Shown in pieces: positions 61,031 through 64,000 of a DNA stretch of 64,000 nt. The notes under the pieces were generated by a model. It worked only from the letters and a program-made list of their open reading frames with translations, did not search any database and was not told the origin of the DNA. Location: NCBI RefSeq assembly GCF_003576645.1, contig NC_044925.1, forward strand, positions 3,860,551 through 3,924,550. The letters run 5' to 3'. The position numbers were made by a program, and so were the translations under genes. The DNA comes from Ipomoea triloba. Lineage: Eukaryota > Streptophyta > Magnoliopsida > Solanales > Convolvulaceae. Position 1 is the first letter of the stretch. Each line of letters opens with the position of its first letter.

Positions 61031-61262
61031 CACGTGAAGCAGCCATTTCTTCCACGGCTCCTCTCTTTCCGCGAACCTGCACGTGTCAAGGCGTTGCCAT
61101 GACCTGGACATTGTACACGTGGCAGAATTCTACCATCCCTCAGGACTCAAATCCCAGCCATTCTCCCAATCTCAGACAATTTCACTTAAGCACGGGCCTT
61201 TATCCTCTACAACTGAGATTTCTCGCCCATCACTACAACCACCAACCAAAACTTCCCACGTG
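61031..61262 (+). promoter_or_regulatory. Cluster of four G-boxes (CACGTG)
   Basis: Perfect CACGTG hexamers lie at 61031-61036, 61080-61085, 61116-61121 and 61257-61262, in a region richer in GC than its surroundings. They stand 140-375 bases before the TATA box. In plants such sites bind bHLH (PIF) and bZIP (HY5, ABF) factors, so light or abscisic acid control is possible; this is inference. Confidence 0.85.
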
Positions 61263-61403
61263 TAAACCGTACACATTATTTTTCTTTATGACATTATTGT
61301 CCCTTAAGGTACTACCTTTAAAGCGGGCCGGTCAAGCACGTCTCCTGGTGTCGGTTACACTGGATAGAACCCTGGTACACCTCTCTGTCAGGGTTGCAGC
61401 TGT

Positions 61404-61535
61404 CTATATATATACAAGCACAGCAAAAATATAGTGAAAGAAATAAAAATTTAGAGAGAGAAAGCGCGTCTCTAGAGGAGGGGCGGGCGGGAGAGAGAGA
61501 GAGAGAATAGGGGGGGACTTCTGCTCCCTCTGCAG
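61404..61535 (+). promoter_or_regulatory. TATA box and GA-rich 5' leader exon
   Basis: CTATATATATA at 61404-61414 is followed by a purine-rich leader (GAGAGA runs at 61453-61508). A good donor (CTGCAG before GTATAT) follows 61535. This suggests a first, non-coding exon and a leader intron. Confidence 0.6.
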
Positions 61536-63382
61536 GTATATACGGACAAAAAGAATTTATTTATTTATATATATCATCCATGTTTATTGGGTAATAATAT
61601 ATGTAATTACTGTGTGGTTTATCTTCAGTTTATTTCGGTGTTTTTTTATTTTGTGAAAATTGAGGTTGTGGAATTGTGTTGGTGAATTTTGAGCTTGGTG
61701 GTAAGGTGATGCCGGTGGATGATAGGGTTTTTTTCGGCTTGGATTTGGTGGTTTTGAATGTAATCTCTTGACTTGCTTGTGTAAGTTTGTCGAATTACAG
61801 ATGTTTGGTGGTGGGTTTAACTCTTTGAGTTGAGTTGACTTCGTCTGTCGTAGGGCTTACTTGAATTACTTGGAGATTTTTGGTTTTCTCGATTTGAATT
61901 TACTGATTGTTTGGTTTTCTCGATTTGAATTTACTGATTGTTTGGTTGTCATTTTGTGGATTGAAGTGTTTGAGTTGAGTTGACTTCGTTTCTGTTTAGG
62001 GTTTACTCGAATTTCTTGGGGGTGGGGTGGGGTTTTGGGCTGCTTCTGGTATTTGTTGATTCAAGTTGAAGCCTTTCATTGGCTATTGTTGTCGTTTTTA
62101 AGCTTTAATTTGATGAATTGTCCTGAAGGATGGTTTAGTTGGGGGGAGGGGTGTAGAATGCTGGTCTCAGCTTTTCTTGCTTCATGTTGAAACCTTTTGG
62201 CTGTTTTATTTTTTATTTCCTACTTTAACTTAGATGAATTATCTTGATCTATGATGTAAGTTCTGGTTTATGTCTGAACATGTCAAAGAAAAAGAGAAAT
62301 TTCCAAAGTGGTGATTTTGATTGTGCTGTTGTTTTTAACACTCTGTGAGTTCTTAATAGTGATGTTTTGTTATTAATGCTTTAGTCTAGAACATGCTGTG
62401 CAAGCTTTAGTTTTTATTATTCGAGAATAATTTGTGGGTGTTGGTAAGAAAAACTAGTGAATTTAGCAAACAAATATAAGAAAGCTTTCCTATTGAGGTA
62501 AAACAAATGGGGATTTCCTTTTTTACAGGGTGGAGGTATAGAAGTTTAGCCCTGTATCCGGTCTCTTCTAACTAGAGTCATTTATTGTTAAAGCTTGGTT
62601 GCATGAGGAGTGAAAATAATGTTTATTCCCTGTGCATAACTGCATATGATAAAGGAAGTGTAAAGTGAACACTAAACAGCATATCTTACTGATTTGATCT
62701 GTGTTTTAGTGATTGATGTATTACATGGGCAAGGACAGTGTTCCTCAATTAGCATATCAATCTGATGAATGCTAATATTTATTAAATTAGCCAATCTGTG
62801 GGGATCCTTTTCCCTTTTCTTTAATTGCTGGTGATTTTTTTTGCTACTTTAGGAAGCTACTTCTTGATTATGATGTATGCAAATCATTTTGGTAACATGT
62901 ATTATAGATTAAGAATGAGGCTATCAGATCTTTGAACAAGTAAGGTTATCAAGAAATTAAGTTTTTAAAAGGAAACTCAAGTCTAATGTGTATCTAGTTT
63001 TTTATGCATGATTTTCTACATGTCAATTTTTGAGTGAACAAGTGTTAGACTGGTTGTTCTCCAATAATTACAGTGAACTTTATTTGTAGAGAGAAAAGTG
63101 GGGTAAGGGGTGTTGAAAGTGTGGGGCTTTAGCATTTGATGTGGAAGTTAATGAGGAAGTGAAAGGAACTTGAGTCTCCTCCTCCCCTTGTTTTGATTAT
63201 CTTCTCTCTTTGCTGCCTTTATTTATGGATCAATTCCAAAGAGGCTCTGACTCATCTCTTCTATGTAAATGATTTTCATGAGTCTCTTGTGACTGATCTG
63301 CTTGTGACAATATTTTTCCTTCACCTGCATATGCTGCCAGTGTCATATCAATATATCAAAAGATATCAGAAGTGTGGGTTAG

Positions 63383-64000
63383 ATGCCATCAATAAAGATG
63401 AAGGCAAAGTCAACCACATCCTGTCCGAGAGAAAAAAATGGTCTTCACATCTGCCAAAAATCGAGTGTCATATACAAGAATCCCCTCTCTCAGGTCAAAA
63501 TTGCTCAAAATGGAGAACTTGTTGATTTTATTCAAAATCATCATGATGGTAAGTGATGTAGCTCTGAAAATTCAGCTTATTTAATTATTTAATTAAATTA
63601 AATCAATATAGAAGGCTAAAAAGAAACAGTGTTATTGTGTGTATTTTAAGAAAATTCGTACACTTCACATTGTTTTATATTAACATGCTTACATGCTGAA
63701 GGGATGTAACTCATTTAATGGTTCCCACTTTTTTAAAACTGTTTTTTCATCTTAATGTTTTGTGGTTTTGTGTGGTGCCTTGTCTTGATTTTTTAGTCTA
63801 CATAGAATGAATATCATGAAGGCTTTCTGCAAAGATTACTAAGTTTCTACTATTGTTCTTGTAGTTTCATTTTGCAGCAGAGCATTCCTGGATGATATCA
63901 GAGAAGACAGAGCTCAAGGTGATGAATTGCATAATGCAGAAGATCCTCCACTTGAAAAGAAGCAATTACCTCTGAGTGATTCTGCAACCCTTAGCAGCAT
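63383..64000 (+). CDS. First coding exons of an unrecognised gene, cut by window end
   Basis: Proposed exons are 63383-63548 and 63865-64000 (open at the edge). The ATG at 63383 directly follows an in-frame TAG. The first exon ends at a strong donor (GATG before GTAAGT, phase 1). Of the possible acceptors, the CTTGTAG at 63858-63864 keeps one frame open to the window end; using the nearer TTTTGCAG gives an early stop. The protein would start MPSIKMKAKSTTSC and contain SSVIYKNPLSQVKIAQNGE, LVDFIQNHHD and an acidic stretch (FLDDIREDRAQGDEL). It has no signal peptide or membrane segment. I do not recognise the family. The intron between the leader exon (to 61535) and this exon is not resolved. 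Confidence 0.55.

Noticed and set aside
63193..63525. A 110-codon frame beginning MIIFSLCCLYL with a hydrophobic start
   Set aside because: It overlaps the proposed first coding exon in another frame and ends before its donor. The alternative frame joins a downstream exon and has a stop just before its ATG.

Overview
This is a window of nuclear DNA from a flowering plant, almost certainly a eudicot. The evidence is genes with short spliced exons and GT-AG introns, a phytochrome E gene, a plant Mei2-like RNA-binding protein gene, a GH28 pectinase of the plant exopolygalacturonase class, and a very AT-rich intergenic space full of LTR retrotransposon remnants, Helitrons, MULEs and MITEs. Phytochrome E suggests a dicot; I cannot fix the family from sequence alone. 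The window is a draft scaffold with five N gaps and several single-N joins.

Genes. (1) 386-2146 (+): a four-exon secreted exopolygalacturonase with all catalytic motifs. (2) About 25330-31486 (+): a Mei2-like RNA-binding protein in eleven coding exons plus a 5' UTR exon; its frame closes exactly at 846 residues if the penultimate intron is GC-AG. (3) 33233-38460 (-): PHYE, four exons, 1131 residues, apparently intact; it lies tail to tail with the Mei2-like gene. (4) From about 61030 to the right edge (+): promoter with four perfect G-boxes, a TATA box, a GA-rich leader and the first coding exons of a gene I do not recognise, cut by the window end. No other intact host gene was found.

Repeats, left to right. 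2672-5324 is a diverged 1.3-kb tandem duplication. 5324-15769 is a nest of LTR elements: an LTR of a TGATAAG-type family with a palindromic GTCACG array before its TATA box, and another member of that family split by a 3.5-kb solo LTR (target duplication AGGAA) that the assembly has inflated to 7.5 kb. A Tourist-like MITE, a long-TIR element, a MULE-like element and minisatellites occupy 15836-20480. A copia-like solo LTR (target duplication AATAC) lies at 24205-25064. Downstream of PHYE are a hAT-like MITE, decayed LTRs, and a second solo LTR of the 3.5-kb family in the opposite orientation (target duplication GTTAT, 42666-45303). 47237-60244 holds a MITE, a dead hAT transposase, a stack of Helitron heads, a roughly 110-bp satellite and two long-TIR elements with clear target duplications.

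The genes are not an operon-like set. The most unusual signal is that LTRs of two unrelated families, and a small foldback in a PHYE intron, each carry a CpG-dense palindromic cassette in otherwise AT-rich DNA. In one of them the hairpin arms vary together between tandem units. Several large perfect duplications are best read as assembly errors at contig joins, and any copy-number statement in those regions needs that caveat.
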